Shown: positions 26,477 through 38,020, counted from the stretch's first letter. The stretch: DNA of 64,000 bases from JBKQVT01 sp963727245 (GCA_963727245.1 CAVSFO010000001.1:62001-126000); one strand, 5' to 3'. Numbers and translations: made by a program. The notes: generated by a model from the sequence alone, not told the origin.

Positions 26477-27383
26477 ATGAACACGCCGAAGAAGATGAAA
26501 ATCTTGTTCCTCTGCACCGGCAATTCCTGCCGCAGCCAGATGGCCGAGGGCTGGGCCCACCACCTCAAGGACGACCAGATCGAGCCCTATTCGGCGGGGA
26601 TCGAAACGCACGGATTGAACCGCGATGCCGTCCGCGTCATGGCCGAGGCGGGCGTGGACATATCCGGCCAGCAGTCCAAGCACGTCGGCGAGCTGCGGGG
26701 AGTGGATTTCGATTATGTGGTGACGGTTTGCGACGATGCCAGGAGTCTTGCCCGCTGTTTCCCGGCAAGGCCAAGGTGGTCCACGTGGGGTTCGACGATC
26801 CGCCGCTGCTGGCGGCCGACGCCCGCACGGAAGAGGAGCGCCTGGCGCCGTATCGTCGCGTGCGGGACGAGATCAAGCTGTTCGTGCTGGGGCTGCCCGA
26901 GTCGCTGGCATCAATGGATCGCATCCAGACTGCGCTGGCCCGATTCGCCGAAGGATTCAACTGGCGCAGGCGATATTCTCCGTCTATGCCGAGCACCTCG
27001 GGCTGGACCGCGACACGGCGCTGAGAATCGCCGCCGGCTTCGGCGGCGGCATGGGGTGCATGGCCTCCATCTGCGGCGCCGTCACCGGGGCCTTCCTGGT
27101 CTTGGGACTACAGCACGGCGCCGCCACGCCGGATCGGGAGGCGAGGGAAGCAATCTACAGCCGCATCCGAGGGTTCGCCGACCGTTTCCGGGTCCGCGAC
27201 GGCTCGCTGTCCTGCCGCGAGTTGTTGGGTTTCGACATCAGTGATCCCGACGGATTAAGGCAGGCGAGGGAATCGGGCCTTCTGGCCAGCGTCTGCCCGA
27301 AGCTCATTCAGGACGCCTGCGAGATCCTCGAAGAAATGGATCGATCCGCTGCCAGCGAGAAACCAAACAAGGCCAAGCAGTAG
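26477..27383 (+). CDS. arsC: ArsC-type arsenate reductase fused to a C_GCAxxG-type domain
   Basis: The N-terminal ~140 residues are a low-molecular-weight-phosphatase-like arsenate reductase: MKILFLCTGNSCRSQMAEGW, with the active-site C-x-x-x-x-x-R loop, and DFDYVVTVCDDA, CPLFPGKAKVVHVGFDDP (one G lost near 26740). The same frame then enters MDRIQTALARFAEGFN without any stop. After one lost base near 26965 it continues QAIFSVYAEHLGLDRDTALR, IAAGFGGGMGCMASICGAVT and CPKLIQDACEILEEM, the pattern of C_GCAxxG_C_C proteins. Whether the fusion is real or a stop was lost needs resequencing. Arsenate reduction feeds Acr3 and ArsM. Confidence 0.78.
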
Positions 27384-27390
27384 CACGCCT

Positions 27391-28480
27391 ATGAACAAGA
27401 CCGCTGCCTCCCCAAAACGGCTCTCCTTTCTCGATCGCTATCTGACCGCTTGGATCTTCCTGGCGATGGCGGCGGGCGTGGGGCTGGGGCAATTCTTCCC
27501 CGGCGTCGAGCCGCTGATCGATCGCTTCCAGGTCGGCACCACCAGCATCCCCATCGCGCTGGGCCTGATCCTGATGATGTACCCGCCGCTGGCCAAAGTG
27601 AGGTACGAGGAACTGGGCGACGTGTTTAGCAACTGGAAGGTGCTGGGGCTGTCGCTGGTGCAGAACTGGGTGATCGGGCCCGTGCTGATGTTCGCCCTGG
27701 CGGTCATTTTCCTCCGCGGGCACCCCGAGTATATGACCGGCCTGATCCTCATCGGCCTGGCCCGCTGCATCGCCATGGTGATCGTCTGGAACGACCTGGC
27801 CAAGGGCGACTCGGAGTACGCCGCCGGCCTGGTGGCTTTCAACAGCCTCTTCCAGGTGTTTTTCTACAGCATCTACGCCTGGCTCTTCATCACCTGGCTG
27901 CCGCCGCTGTTGGGGCTGGAAGGCAAGGTCGTCCGCGTGGGCATGGGCCAGATCGCCCAGAGCGTCTTCATCTACCTGGGCATTCCCTTCCTGGCCGGCC
28001 TGCTCACCCGCGCGGTGCTGCTGCGGGTCAAGGGGCGGAGTGGTACGAGAAGTCTTTCATCCCCAAGATCAGCCCGCTCACGCTGGTGGCCCTGCTGTTT
28101 ACGATCGTGGTGATGTTCAGCCTGAAGGGCGACCAGATCGTCCGCATCCCCTTCGACGTGGTGCTGATCGCCGTGCCGCTCTTGATCTACTTCGTGGTCA
28201 TGTTCCTGGTGAGTTTTTTCATGGGGCGGCTGGCGGGGCCAACTATGCCCAGACGGCCACCTTGGCGTTTACCGCGGCCAGCAACAATTTCGAGTTGGCC
28301 ATCGCGGTGGCGGTGGCGGTGTTCACGATCCATCACGGCGCGGCCTTCGCGGCGGTGATCGGCCCGCTGGTCGAGGTGCCGGTGATGATTGGCCTGGTCA
28401 ACGTGTCACTCTACTTTAAGAAGCGTTACTTCACCAACGAGCGTTCCGTGACAAGTGTTCGGGAGACGGAATCGGTTTGA
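27391..28480 (+). CDS. acr3: Acr3-family arsenite efflux transporter
   Basis: The product starts MNKTAASPKRLSFLDRYLTA, WIFLAMAAGVGLGQFFPG and has ten hydrophobic segments in about 360 residues. It contains the Acr3 signatures IALGLILMMYPPLAKVRYEE, LILIGLARCIAMVIVWNDLA with the essential membrane Cys, and LAFTAASNNFELAIAVAVAV. Two lost G's (near 28037 and 28240) break the frame but the sequence continues to KRYFTNERSVTSVRETESV. Acr3 exports arsenite across the inner membrane using the proton gradient. It is 8 bases after the ArsC fusion gene. Confidence 0.9.
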
Positions 28481-28530
28481 CGGTAGTGCAACCCCGTTGG
28501 AATGGTTCCCGCCTTCGGGGGACGACGGAA

Positions 28531-28982
28531 ATGGATCAGCGAAGAAATGTCTTGATCCTCTGCACGCGGAACTCGGCGCGAAGTCAGATGGCCGAGGCCC
28601 TCCTGCGGAACCATGCCGGCGACCGATTCAACGTGTTTAGCGCCGGTTTGGATCCCGACCGCATCCATCCGATGGTCGAGCCCGTTATGAAGGAGATTGG
28701 ACTCGACGTGTCCGGGCAGCGATCCAAAGACGTGAAAGAGTATCTCGGCCGGCTGACGGCTCATTACCTTATTGTCGTTTGCGCGACGCGGAGAGGAATT
28801 GCCCGAAGATTTTTCCCGGGCCGGGCGAGCGGCTCTACTGGCCGTTCGACGATCCGGCGGCCGCGGAGGGAACCGAGGAGCAGCGTCTGGAGGCGTTCCG
28901 GCGGGTACGTGACCAGATCGACGCTCGGCTGCGCCAGTGGCTGGGCGATCTGCGCCAGGGTGAGGAGACTCGGCAAGAATAA
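28531..28982 (+). CDS. arsC: Second LMW-phosphatase-like arsenate reductase
   Basis: ATG 28531 gives MDQRRNVLILCTRNSARSQM, then AEALLRNHAGDRFNVFSAGL. The C-T-R-N-S-A-R-S loop is the phosphatase-type active site. After a frame change near 28775 it reads AERNCPKIFPGPGERLYWPF and VRDQIDARLRQWLGDLRQGE, giving the second redox Cys. About 150 residues. It differs clearly from the arsC at 26477, so the two are not a recent duplication. It is likely part of the same transcript as acr3. Confidence 0.8.
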
Positions 28983-29107
28983 TCCCAAGACGTAGACACC
29001 ATCGCAAGGAATGCTTTGGCACGATCTTCTCCTTTTGCACAAAAATTGATGCCCCGAGAGAGTCCCTGGCCCCCCCCGGAGGAAATTTGGTGATTCTGGC
29101 CAACCGG

Positions 29108-29150
29108 TATATACACGCAAGCGAATGCATGGTATATATGGATTCACGAA
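29108..29150 (+). promoter_or_regulatory. ArsR-box-like inverted repeats upstream of the thioredoxin-like gene
   Basis: TATACACGCAAGCGAATGCA shares CAAGCGAATG-type bases with the arsR operator. It is followed at 29141 by GATTCACGAAT, a short near-palindrome with the same ATTC/GAAT halves. The region lies 40-80 bases before the next gene, so that gene and the ABC transporter may share arsenic control. Confidence 0.35.
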
Positions 29151-29190
29151 TGTATGGCGCCACCCAAAACCCGGTTCAAGGAGACAAAGA

Positions 29191-29965
29191 ATGTCGAAGA
29201 CAACCGTGAAGATTATGGGGACTGTCGTGGTCATGGTCTTATGGTCCGGAGTGCTGGCCACGTGGGCCGCCGCCGCAGAGCCGGCCGCCAGCCCCGGCGT
29301 CACGGCCCTGCAGAAGGCCGCCAAGGACAACAAGTATCTGTTCATCTTCTTCTGGCGCAGGATACGCAGCAAAGCCGCGTCATGCGGGGCGCGTTCAACG
29401 CCGCGACGGCGAAACTGGCCGATAAGGCCGCGACCGTCGAGGTGCAAGTCGCCGATCCGGCGGAGGCGGCCGTGGTGGCCCGCTACGAGGTCAGCCGCTC
29501 GCCCATGCCGCTGGTCCTGGCCATCGCCCCCAACGGCGCCGTCACCAAGGCCGTTACCGGGCGCATCGAGGAGGAGCAGCTTCGCGCGGCCTTCGTCAGC
29601 CCGTGCACGGCCGAGTGCATGAAGGGCCTCCAGGAGCAGAAGCTCGTGCTGCTGTGCGTCCGGCAGCGCCGCCGCAGGGCCAGCCGCTGGTGCTGCCCCA
29701 GAACGTCCGCGACTTCACTGCCGACAAGGAATATGCCGAGAAGACCAAGGTCGTCGTCCTCAACCTCGGCGACGCGGCCGAGACGGCCTTCCTCAAGAGC
29801 CTGCAGGTCGATCCGCAAACGGTCACCCCGGTGACGGTGCTGATGGCCCCGCCGGCCGCGGTGATCGGCAGCTATGCCGACGAAGTGACCAAGGACGACC
29901 TGGTCGCCAAGCTCAAGGCGGCCCAATCGAGTTGCTGCGGCCCCGGATGCAGTTGCCATCATTAG
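29191..29965 (+). CDS. Secreted thioredoxin-fold protein with Cys-rich metal-binding tail
   Basis: An AAGGAG precedes ATG 29191. The product has a signal peptide (MSKTTVKIMGTVVVMVLWSG, then LATWAAAAE). Two thioredoxin-like halves follow: ALQKAAKDNKYLFIFFW, YEVSRSPMPLVLAIAPNGAV, SPCTAECMKGLQEQKLVLLC, then QPLVLPQNVRDFTADKEYAE and LQVDPQTVTPVTVLMAPPAA. The C-terminus is SSCCGPGCSCHH, five cysteines in ten residues. Frame changes are near 29355 and 29665. I know similar proteins only as hypothetical. The position after two arsC genes and the tail suggest periplasmic arsenic or thiol handling. Confidence 0.6.
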
Positions 29966-29985
29966 GAGACCGCGAATCAATAGCT

Positions 29986-30031
29986 CGGGAACTGTCCCAA
30001 TTTTCGTGCGACGAAAATGGGACTGTCCCCC
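29986..30031. repeat. REP palindrome, GGGACTGTCCC family (copy 1)
   Basis: GGGAACTGTCCCAATTTTCG is followed by CGACGAAAATGGGACTGTCC, inverted around a short loop. Near-identical copies are at 34907-34952 and 48490-48535. Confidence 0.75.
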
Positions 30032-30079
30032 TTGGTAGTGCGACAGTTGTTATTTTGCCGGTCGTAGGAGACTGATACC

Positions 30080-31292
30080 ATGCGATTGCGTACCCTCGTC
30101 TTGCGCGAGATCTTCGAGCGCAAGAGCCAACTGCTCACCAGTTTCGTCGCCATCCTGCTGGGGATCACGGTGATCGTCTCGATCCAGAACATCACCCACT
30201 ACTCCAAAGGAGCCGTGGAGCAGGGAATGGACTCCCTGGGGGCCAATGTCCTGGTGCTCCCCAAGTCGGCCACCTTGCAGGACTATTACGCCGCCGACAT
30301 GCAGGCCGAGACCATTCCCGAGGAATACGTCGACCAACTGAGAATGTCGGACATCGAGGGACTGGACAACATCTCGCCCAAACTGTCGATGCCTATCCAA
30401 CTCCAGGGGAAGAATTTTCACCTCACAGGCATCTTGCCGCTCAGCGAGTTTCAGGCGAAGAAGTCCTGGGGCGGCGCGGGAATATTCTCGCATCCCATCG
30501 GCTGCGGCAACGGGGTCGGCATGATGGAATCCAGCGACAAGAGGACGCTTTCCCGCAAGAAAGTCATCAAAACGCTGGAGGAGAACGAAGTCCTCGTGGG
30601 GGCCGACGTGGCCGCCGCGCTGGGGCTGAAGGAAGCCGATCCGATCGAGGTCCTCGGCAAGAAGTTCCACGTCATTGCCGTGCTGCCGCAGACGGGCACG
30701 GTGGATGATTCCCGCGTCTTCGCCCACCTGCACGTCGTGCAGAAGCTGGCAAAGAAGGGCGCGGTCATCAACGCCATCGAAGTCGTCGGCTGCTGCCACG
30801 AGATTGCCGGGGGATTGGTGGCGAAGGTCAATCGTCTGCTGCCCGACGCCAAGGTGGTGACGGTCGTGCAGACGGCCCAGTCGCAGATCCGAATCAACAC
30901 CATGATGTCGAACCTCTCGCTGATGTTCCTGGTGATTATCGTCTTCGTGGGCGGGGCCAGCATCGCCAATTACATGTACGCCAACGTCTTCGAGCGGCGG
31001 CGCGAAATCGGCACCCTCATGGCATTGGGGGCCGACTCACGCCTGGTCTTGAAGGTGTTTCTGCTGAAGGCCTTGCTGCTCGGGGCCGCGGGCGGGATCG
31101 GCGGCTACGTGCTCGGCTCGATCTTCGCCTTCGTGCTCGGTCCCCAGTTGGCCGGCATCCGCGTGTGGCCGATGTGGCAGTTGTCGATTGCGGCAGTCGG
31201 CATTTCCATCGGCCTCACCCTCGTCGCCAGCTTTTTCCCCGCCTGGCGGCGCCGCCCGGCTCGACCCTTGCGCCACCTTCCAGGAGGTCTGA
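30080..31292 (+). CDS. FtsX/MacB-like ABC transporter permease
   Basis: The N-terminal membrane segment (QLLTSFVAILLGITVIVSIQ) is followed by a ~240-residue extracytoplasmic domain containing GIFSHPIGCGNGVGMM and VVGCCHEIAGG. Three C-terminal membrane segments follow (LSLMFLVIIVFVGGASIANY, FERRREIGTLMALGADSRLV, then KALLLGAAGGIGGYVLGSIF). This is the MacB/FtsX topology. One extra G near 31252 is needed to reach the natural end FFPAWRAARLDPCATFQEV at 31290-31292, three bases before the ATPase start. The Cys-Cys and Cys/His in the periplasmic domain suggest a metal- or thiol-linked substrate, perhaps handed over by the thioredoxin-like protein. Confidence 0.78.
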
Positions 31293-31295
31293 TCC

Positions 31296-31990
<695 letters not shown>

Positions 31991-32006
31991 CCAGTGGCGT
32001 GCCGAC

Positions 32007-32863
32007 TTACAGCACCGGCCGCCCGGAGCGCTGCTGGCGCCGCACGTGGCGGCGGGCGCGGCGGGCAACCTCGCGCCAAAGAACCTTCCAATCGCCGCCG
32101 CCGTGGGGCGGAAACTCGGCGATGTATGCCCGCAGGAATCGGCAGACGATGCTGGGCGTCAGCCAGGGATGGGCGCGGAGTCCGGCGGCCAGGCGCGCCA
32201 AGTCGGCAGGCGCCGCCGCGTGCCCGGCCGCCGCAGGATGCGCACGCCGTCGAGGTCGAGCAGCCAGACGGCCACGTCGTCGCGATCTTCCGCGGCCAGG
32301 AGGTTGGCCGCCTTGAGGTCGCGGTGGACGACGCCCTGGGCGTGCATCCGCCCCAGGAGTTGGCCCAGCCGCACGGCGCAGCGGGAGGCCAGTCGGAGGC
32401 GTTGGCTCGCGGGGAGCTCGGCCAGCCGCCAAGCGAAGAGGTGGAGGTTCTCGCCAGCGGCGATCCACGCGGTGGCCAGGTAACTCGCCGCCGAGAGCCA
32501 GCGGCCGCGAGGCACGCAGGCGGCCAGCGGCCGCGGGGTGGCGATGCCGCGGGCCAGCAGGGCCCGGCCCAGCTCCCAACCGCGGCGGGCCGGACTGCGG
32601 CGAAACCGCCCACACAGCGATTTCCACCAACTCCGCGGGCGGAACTGCTTGTAGGCCACCTGCACGGTCGCCCCGGCCAGGGGCAACTCGGCCTCGACCA
32701 GCAGGCACTCGTGGCTGATCTTCACCGGCCGGTCGAGGTGCCGCCAAAGCAGCGATTCGGGGTCCTTCAGGAGGCGGAGCAACTCCGCCTCGGGCAGGGC
32801 TGCATCGCCGTATGCCACCCCATCGGGGGTGTGGACAACTTTCTGGGGGGAATAATCGCTCAT
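32007..32863 (-). CDS. Lipopolysaccharide kinase (WaaP/Kdo-kinase-like) family protein
   Basis: The start MSDYSPQKVVHTPDGVAYGD at 32863 leads to an ATP-binding lobe (ISHECLLVEAELPLAGATVQ, VAYKQFRPRSWWKSL with the probable catalytic Lys). The kinase loop is GRMHAQGVVHRDLKAANLLA, followed by VWLLDLDGVRI, the DFG equivalent. A frame change near 32215 joins the tail WLTPSIVCRFLRAYIAEFPP. WaaP-type kinases phosphorylate heptose or Kdo in the lipopolysaccharide core. It is convergent with the ABC transporter genes. Confidence 0.78.
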
Positions 32864-33057
32864 CGGCGGCTCGAATTTACAGGTAGGCGACGGGGTGCCC
32901 CCCAGCATATTTTCTGGCCCGACGAAATTGTCAGGCGGTCCTCAAAATGTTACACTGAGACACTAGGAACAGGTGGAACATCGGCCAATCGATGGGAAGG
33001 GTGGAATCGGCTCCGGTCAGCGACTCCTCCCGGAACTGAGCTTGAAGAGGTAGACGA

Positions 33058-34436
33058 TGCGTGGACGACTCTTTTTTGCGCGGTGGTGCTGTTGCATGGC
33101 GCCATCCTATCCTCGGCCTGGGCCGAAGAAAAGGTGATCAAGTTCCCCGATGGCGCCAAGCAGTGGATTTACAGCGTCAATCCCGAGGGACAGAAGATCG
33201 GCCCCTTCAAGGAGTTCTACCCCAACAGCAAACTGAAGACCCAAGGGGCCTATCGCCTCGACAAGCTTCAGGGCATGTTCAAGCAGTTCGACGAGAAGGG
33301 CAAGCTGCTGCTGGCGGAGAACTATCGCGACGGCGACCTCGACGGCGTGCGGCAGAAGTACGTCAACGAGCCGCTTGGTCACCGAGGAGGTTTGGCTTAA
33401 CGGCGTCTTGCTGGCGCCCCGCTCGCCGGCGATCCTGGCCGCGGAACTCAAGGCGATCCAGACGGCGAAGATCGAGACGGTGGGCAAGCCGCCGTCAGCC
33501 GGCGGAGGTCACCGCCCAGGTCCTGCAGGCCGTGCAGGATCCCCGCCTGCAAGAGCAGCGCGAGGCGGCCTTGCGGATGCTGATGGTGTATCGCTGCATC
33601 TGCGGCCTCCCCTACCGCGACATGACCCTGGACTGGACCTATACCGCGCACGATGAAGCCGGCTTCCATCCTGCTGACGCAAATCAACCAGATGACGCAC
33701 ACGCCGGCCAATCCCGGGCTGCCCGAGGCGGAGTACCGTATGCCCGCAGGGGACGGGCAGCTCCAACCTCTTCAGCGCCCGGGGTTGGTCGATTCGGTCA
33801 ATGCCTACATGGACGACTCCGACGCGGGAAACATCAAGATGCTGGGGCATCGCCGCTGGTGCCTCAATCCATGATGCTCAAGACGGGTTTCGGCGGCTGC
33901 GGCAAGTTCTCGGCGATGTGGTCCTTCGACGGCAGCCGCACCAGCGTGCCCGACTATACCTACGTCGCCTATCCGCCCCGCGGCTACACGCCCATCGGCT
34001 GCTTCCACGAAACTATGGCTGGAACGTGTCGCTGAATCCGGCGAAGTTCCAGGCGCCCAACAACGACCGCGTCAAGGTGGCGATCTATCCCCTCCAGTTC
34101 AATGCCATCGGGCCCACATCCTGGAGAAGAGCAAGATCGCCCTGGCCCTGAACTACTTCAACGTCAACCTGGATGGCTTCGGAGTCCCCTATTGCGTCAT
34201 TTTCCGCCCAGCCCACTTCAAAATCGTCCCCGGAGAGGTCTTCGCCGTCTACATCAAGCGGGCTGACCGACGCCAAGGGCAAACACGCCAAGGTCGAGTA
34301 CCTGGTGGCGTTCGTAAGCTCGAAGGCTCTGGCATGGAAGGTCGTTGACGGTAGGCGGCAAGAAGGCGAAATTGCGAAATGGCAAGTGTGCGGCCGCACC
34401 GTCCCTCATCCTTTTCTTCACACCCCAAATCCCTAA
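33058..34436 (+). CDS. Secreted protein with MORN repeats and CAP/SCP-like domain (frameshifted)
   Basis: After a signal peptide (MRGRLFFA... AVVLLHGAILSSAWAEE) the product has MORN-type repeats (FKEFYPNSKLKTQGAYRLDK, LAENYRDGDLDGVRQKYVNE). Then comes a helical region, and LLTQINQMTHTPANPGLPEA and MLGHRRWCLNPSMLKTGFG, a CAP-superfamily-like block. SFDGSRTSVPDYTYVAYPPR follows. Frame changes are near 33085, 33385, 33490, 33660, 33750, 33870, 34015, 34120 and 34260. The 3' end is uncertain (TAA near 34436). CAP proteins are secreted and of varied function; the target is unknown. Confidence 0.55.
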
Positions 34437-34561
34437 ATCCCCAAATCCCTAAATTCCCCAGACCGGTCCCCTCGCTTTGCACTGCCGGACCCCTTGGGAT
34501 ATATCGGGGCTATTGGCGTTGGGGATTCCTGCACCGCGAATTCGAGAAAGGCCCGCGACTG

Positions 34562-34887
34562 ATGCCGCTCTTCGAAATTGAAACCGCCTCCCATATCATC
34601 ATTACCTGGGCACACGACGAACAGGCCGCCACGGAGTTGGTCCACGAGAGTTACCCCCACGAGCCACCCTTCGGGTGACACACCGCCCCCGCGATACGTG
34701 GGTGATCTCGAAATCGGCCCTGGGCATCACGGGGAAAACGACCGACCCGTGCTGCACCGCGCGGGATTGTCTGGCCAAGGCCGCCGGCGACAAGGTCCAT
34801 GCCATCCGCCTTTACATGCAACACACCGGCACCGACCTGGAGCGGGCCCGCAAGGCCATCGAGTCGAATATGGTCATGGGGTGGTAG
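34562..34887 (+). CDS. Small protein with L7/L12-C-terminus-like domain
   Basis: The start MPLFEIETASHIIITWAHDE, QAATELVHESYP is followed, after a frame change near 34675, by RPRDTWVISKSALGITG and DKVHAIRLYMQHTGTDLERA, RKAIESNMVMGW. The last 30 residues recall the ribosomal L7/L12 C-terminal fold (A-I-R-x-Y-M-x-x-T-G-x-x-L-x-x-A-R-x-x-I-E). About 107 residues. It is a conserved hypothetical type in planctomycetes as I recall; the function is unknown. Confidence 0.6.
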
Positions 34888-34906
34888 AGGTCGGCGAATC
34901 ACTAAG

Positions 34907-34952
34907 AGGGGACTGTCCCAATTTTCGTTCGACGAAAATGGGACTGTCCCCT
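34907..34952. repeat. REP palindrome, GGGACTGTCCC family (copy 2)
   Basis: GGGGACTGTCCCAATTTTCG and its inverted partner ACGAAAATGGGACTGTCCCC surround a TCG-containing loop. It is the best-conserved copy and lies in the gap after the L7/L12-like gene. Confidence 0.8.
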
Positions 34953-35085
34953 TATGAAGTGCGCCGGTCGCCGACGGCCAAAAACGGGGACTATACCCGC
35001 CCCTCGGACGCAAGGTTTTTCTGCCGGCGGAAACAATGGTTCGCAGGCGTTTGGCCCCCATAACCCCAGGCTGCGAGGTCTCCCC

Positions 35086-36490
35086 ATGAAACCCTTTTGG
35101 ACACCCCGTACCGCGGTTCCCCCTTGTTGGTTGCTGATGTTCCTGTGCCTCCTGGGTGCGATGTTCCTGGGCGGTTGCTCTCGGGGCAGCCTGCTGGGCC
35201 GACCGAGGCGGCGGCGCCGAGCCCGCGACGAAATCCTCCTCGGCGGATGCTTCTGCCTGGCCGAAGTTCGACGCTTCCCGGCCAGGATGCCATCTGCCGG
35301 CAACCCGGGCTGCACGACCGCGGTGCCTTCGTCGTCGTCGCGGGGTGCCCCGGGGTATACGGCGATGGCCCTGGCGCGTGGCCCGTGAGCAGCCTTACGT
35401 GGTCTTTCCGGCGGCCGGCGGCGGAGCCGGGCCGAGTATGCCACTTACAAGAGCGACGCAGATGCAACTGATGAAGACCCGATCAGGTGCTGGCCGCCGC
35501 GCTGCGGAAGCCGGGGATCGAAGGTCTCCCTTGCCTGCGGCAGGGCTCGGCCCGCCGCGATGCGGCCGGCTGGCTCGCCGAGCAACTCCAAGTCGATTCC
35601 CCCGGCGACGCCGAGATCGTGCGGGTCTACTTGTCCAACGACGATGCCCAGGCGGCGGTGCTGCTGGTCAATGCCGTGGTTCGTGTCTATGTGGAGGACG
35701 CCGTCAGCCTGGAGAGGGAAAGGCGGAGCAAGCAACTCGACCAACTCGATAGTCTCTATGCCGAAAAGGAGACGGAGCTAAGAAGCGGCCGCAACGTGGC
35801 CAGGCAGTTGGCTGAGCGCGTGGGAACCGTGGAGACGCCCGCGGGGTCCGTCGGCCAGCAGCTTGCCCTGGAAGAGGTCCTCGATGCCCGCAAAGACCTT
35901 TCCGCCGCCCGCGGCGACCTGTGGCGGGCGCAGGCGGAGCGGAAGGCCGACGAGGCCATGCTGGCCAACCCCGCCAACACCGAGGTGCCCGACTACGAGG
36001 TCGATGCCCTGGCGCAGAACGATCCGCAGATCGTCCAGGTGCTCATGCCGCTGGTGGCCGAATTGAAGAAGCAAATGCTCGACGCCAGCGCTGCGGCCGC
36101 GGAGGCAGGCGGCCGCGAAACTGAAGGCGGTGGAGGGCGAGATCAGCACGCGGCGCAACGAGCTTCGGCGCGGCCAGGAGGCGCGGAAGCGGGCGGCCAT
36201 CGAAGCCGAAATGGGCCGCCTGCGAGTGCAGATCGACGCCACTGGCGCAACTGGTGGCCGACTGCCAGGAGGCCCTAGACCGGCTGGGGAAAGCAGTCGT
36301 CCACGCCCGCCAAACCAGCATCGACTCGGAGTTGGTGCAGGACAAGGTCGGGCTGCTGGAGGAAGTGGTCCGCGCCGTGGCCCGCCAGCGGGAACGCTTG
36401 AAGATCGAGCTGAATGCCGCGCCGCGAGTCACCTTGCTGCAAGCCGCCGAAATCCCCGAGAAGAAGGACGCCGCGGCCCGCTCCCTCTGA
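35086..36490 (+). CDS. Wzz/GumC-like chain-length or capsule export protein (frameshifted)
   Basis: The start MKPFWTPRTAVPPCWLLMFL, CLLGAMFLGGC gives one membrane segment or lipobox-like Cys. After frame changes near 35190, 35390 and 35460 the segment LAAALRKPGIEGLPCLRQGS, DAEIVRVYLSNDDAQAAVLL, VNAVVRVYVEDAVSLERERR fits the Wzz domain. Then comes a ~200-residue coiled coil (LDSLYAEKETELRSGRNVAR, EGEISTRRNELRRGQEARKR). It ends PRVTLLQAAEIPEKKDAAAR, a typical tail. Wzz-like proteins set polysaccharide chain length at the inner membrane. The UDP-sugar pyrophosphorylase follows 11 bases later. Confidence 0.65.
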
Positions 36491-36500
36491 TGGATCGACG

Positions 36501-37915
36501 ATGAAGGAAGAAATCGAACCCCTGCTGGGCCGCTACGGCCAGCAACAGCTGCTGGCCTTCTGGGACGCATTGGACGAGCCGGCGCGCGAGGCGCTGTGCC
36601 GGCAAATCCGCGCGCGTAGACCTGGATCTTGCTGGAGCGGCTGTATCGAAGGGCGCGACCAGCAGGGCGACATCCGCGCGCTGGCCGAGCGGGCGGGCCC
36701 GCCGCCGGCCTTCCGACTGGACGCCGTCGCGAATCGCTTCTCGCCGCAAGAGATCCGCCGCCGCGGCAACGAGGCGCTGGCCGCCGGCAGAGGTCGGCGT
36801 CATCCTGGTCGCCGGAGGGCAGGGGACCCGCCTGGGATTCGACCATCCCAAGGGCATGTTTCCGATCGGGCCCCGTGTCCGGCCGGTCGCTGTTTCAGAT
36901 CCACATCGAGAAGATCCTGGCCGCGGGCCGGCGGCACGGCGTGCGGATCCCGCTCTACCTGATGACCAGCCCGGCGACGCACGCCGAGACCGCCGATTTC
37001 CTCGCCCGCGCACGACCGCTTCGGGCTGGCCGAAGACGACTTGCACGATTTTCTGCCAGGGGACGATGCCGGCGGTCGATGCCGCCAGCGGGCGGATCTT
37101 GCTGGAGGCCCCGGGCCGCCTGGCCGTCAGTCCCAACGGCCACGGCGGCATGTTGGCCGCCTTTGCCGCGCAGCGGCGCCTGGACCGACGCCCGGCGCCG
37201 CGGCATCCGCCAATTGTTCTACTTCCAGGTCGACAATCCCGCTGAGTCGATATCTGCGGGGCCGAGTACCTCGGCTATCACATCCTCTCCGGCGCGGAGA
37301 TGACCAGCCAGGTGATCGCCAAGCGCGACCCGCTGGAGAAGGTGGGCAACGTGGTGGACGTTGACGGCCGGCTGATGGTCATCGAGTACAGCGACCTGCC
37401 CGACGACGTGGCCCAGCGGCGCAACGCCGACGGCTCGCTGGCCATCTGGGCCGGCAGCATTGCGGTCCACGTTTTCGACGCGTCGTTTCTGCGAGCGGAT
37501 GGCGGCGTCGGCTGCGGGCTTGCCTTTCCACTTTGCCCGCAAGAAGGTGGCCTACATCGACGCCGCCGGCCGGCGCGTCGAGCCGTCGCAGCCCAACGCC
37601 CTCAAGTTCGAGCGATTCATTTTCGATCTCATGCCCTCGGCCGCCGGCGCGATGGTGGTCGAGGTCGATCCGGCCGCGGCCTTCGCCCCGCTGAAGAACG
37701 CCTCCGGCGCCGCAGCGAACACGCCGGAGTCGGTGCAGGCCCAGATGACGGCCTTGCACCGCGGGTGGCTGCGGCGTGCGGGGGTGGAAGTGGCCGACGA
37801 CGTGGCGGTCGAGATCAATCCGCTGTTCGCCCTGGACGCCGAGGAATTGGCCAGCAAGGTGGCCGCCGGGACGAAGATCGCGACGCCGACGTATTTTGCG
37901 CCGCGGCCGGAATAA
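36501..37915 (+). CDS. UDP-sugar pyrophosphorylase (UDPGP type 1 family)
   Basis: The N-terminal helices MKEEIEPLLGRYGQQQLLAF lead to the nucleotide-binding loop VGVILVAGGQGTRLGFDHPK, GMFPIGP. Further landmarks are IHIEKILAAGRRHGVRIPLY, VSPNGHGGMLAAFAA, GIRQLFYFQVDNPA, VIAKRDPLEKVGNVVDVDGR and LPFHFARKKVAYIDAAG, KFERFIFDLMPSA. These are signatures of UDP-N-acetylglucosamine/UDP-glucose pyrophosphorylases, which couple UTP with sugar-1-phosphate. At least seven frame changes (near 36615, 36790, 36880, 37010, 37190, 37250, 37520) break an otherwise full-length ~470-residue protein. It probably supplies precursors for the adjacent polysaccharide genes. Confidence 0.8.
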
Positions 37916-38020
37916 GTTCGCCCCCCATGCCCGATTGCTGTTGCCGTGCGCCGGAGCTACAATAAGTGGATGAGTGCGAGTTCCAGCAAGCCCTGAGTCT
38001 TTCGCGAATGGGGGCGTTGG

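Noticed and set aside
35086..36490. Structural maintenance (SMC-like) or other coiled-coil ATPase
   Set aside because: No Walker motifs; the single N-terminal membrane segment and adjacency to a UDP-sugar pyrophosphorylase fit a Wzz-like protein better.
36501..37915. Programmed ribosomal frameshifting
   Set aside because: Seven shifts in both directions without slippery heptamers or conserved downstream structures, and similar shifts in unrelated genes, point to sequence error.
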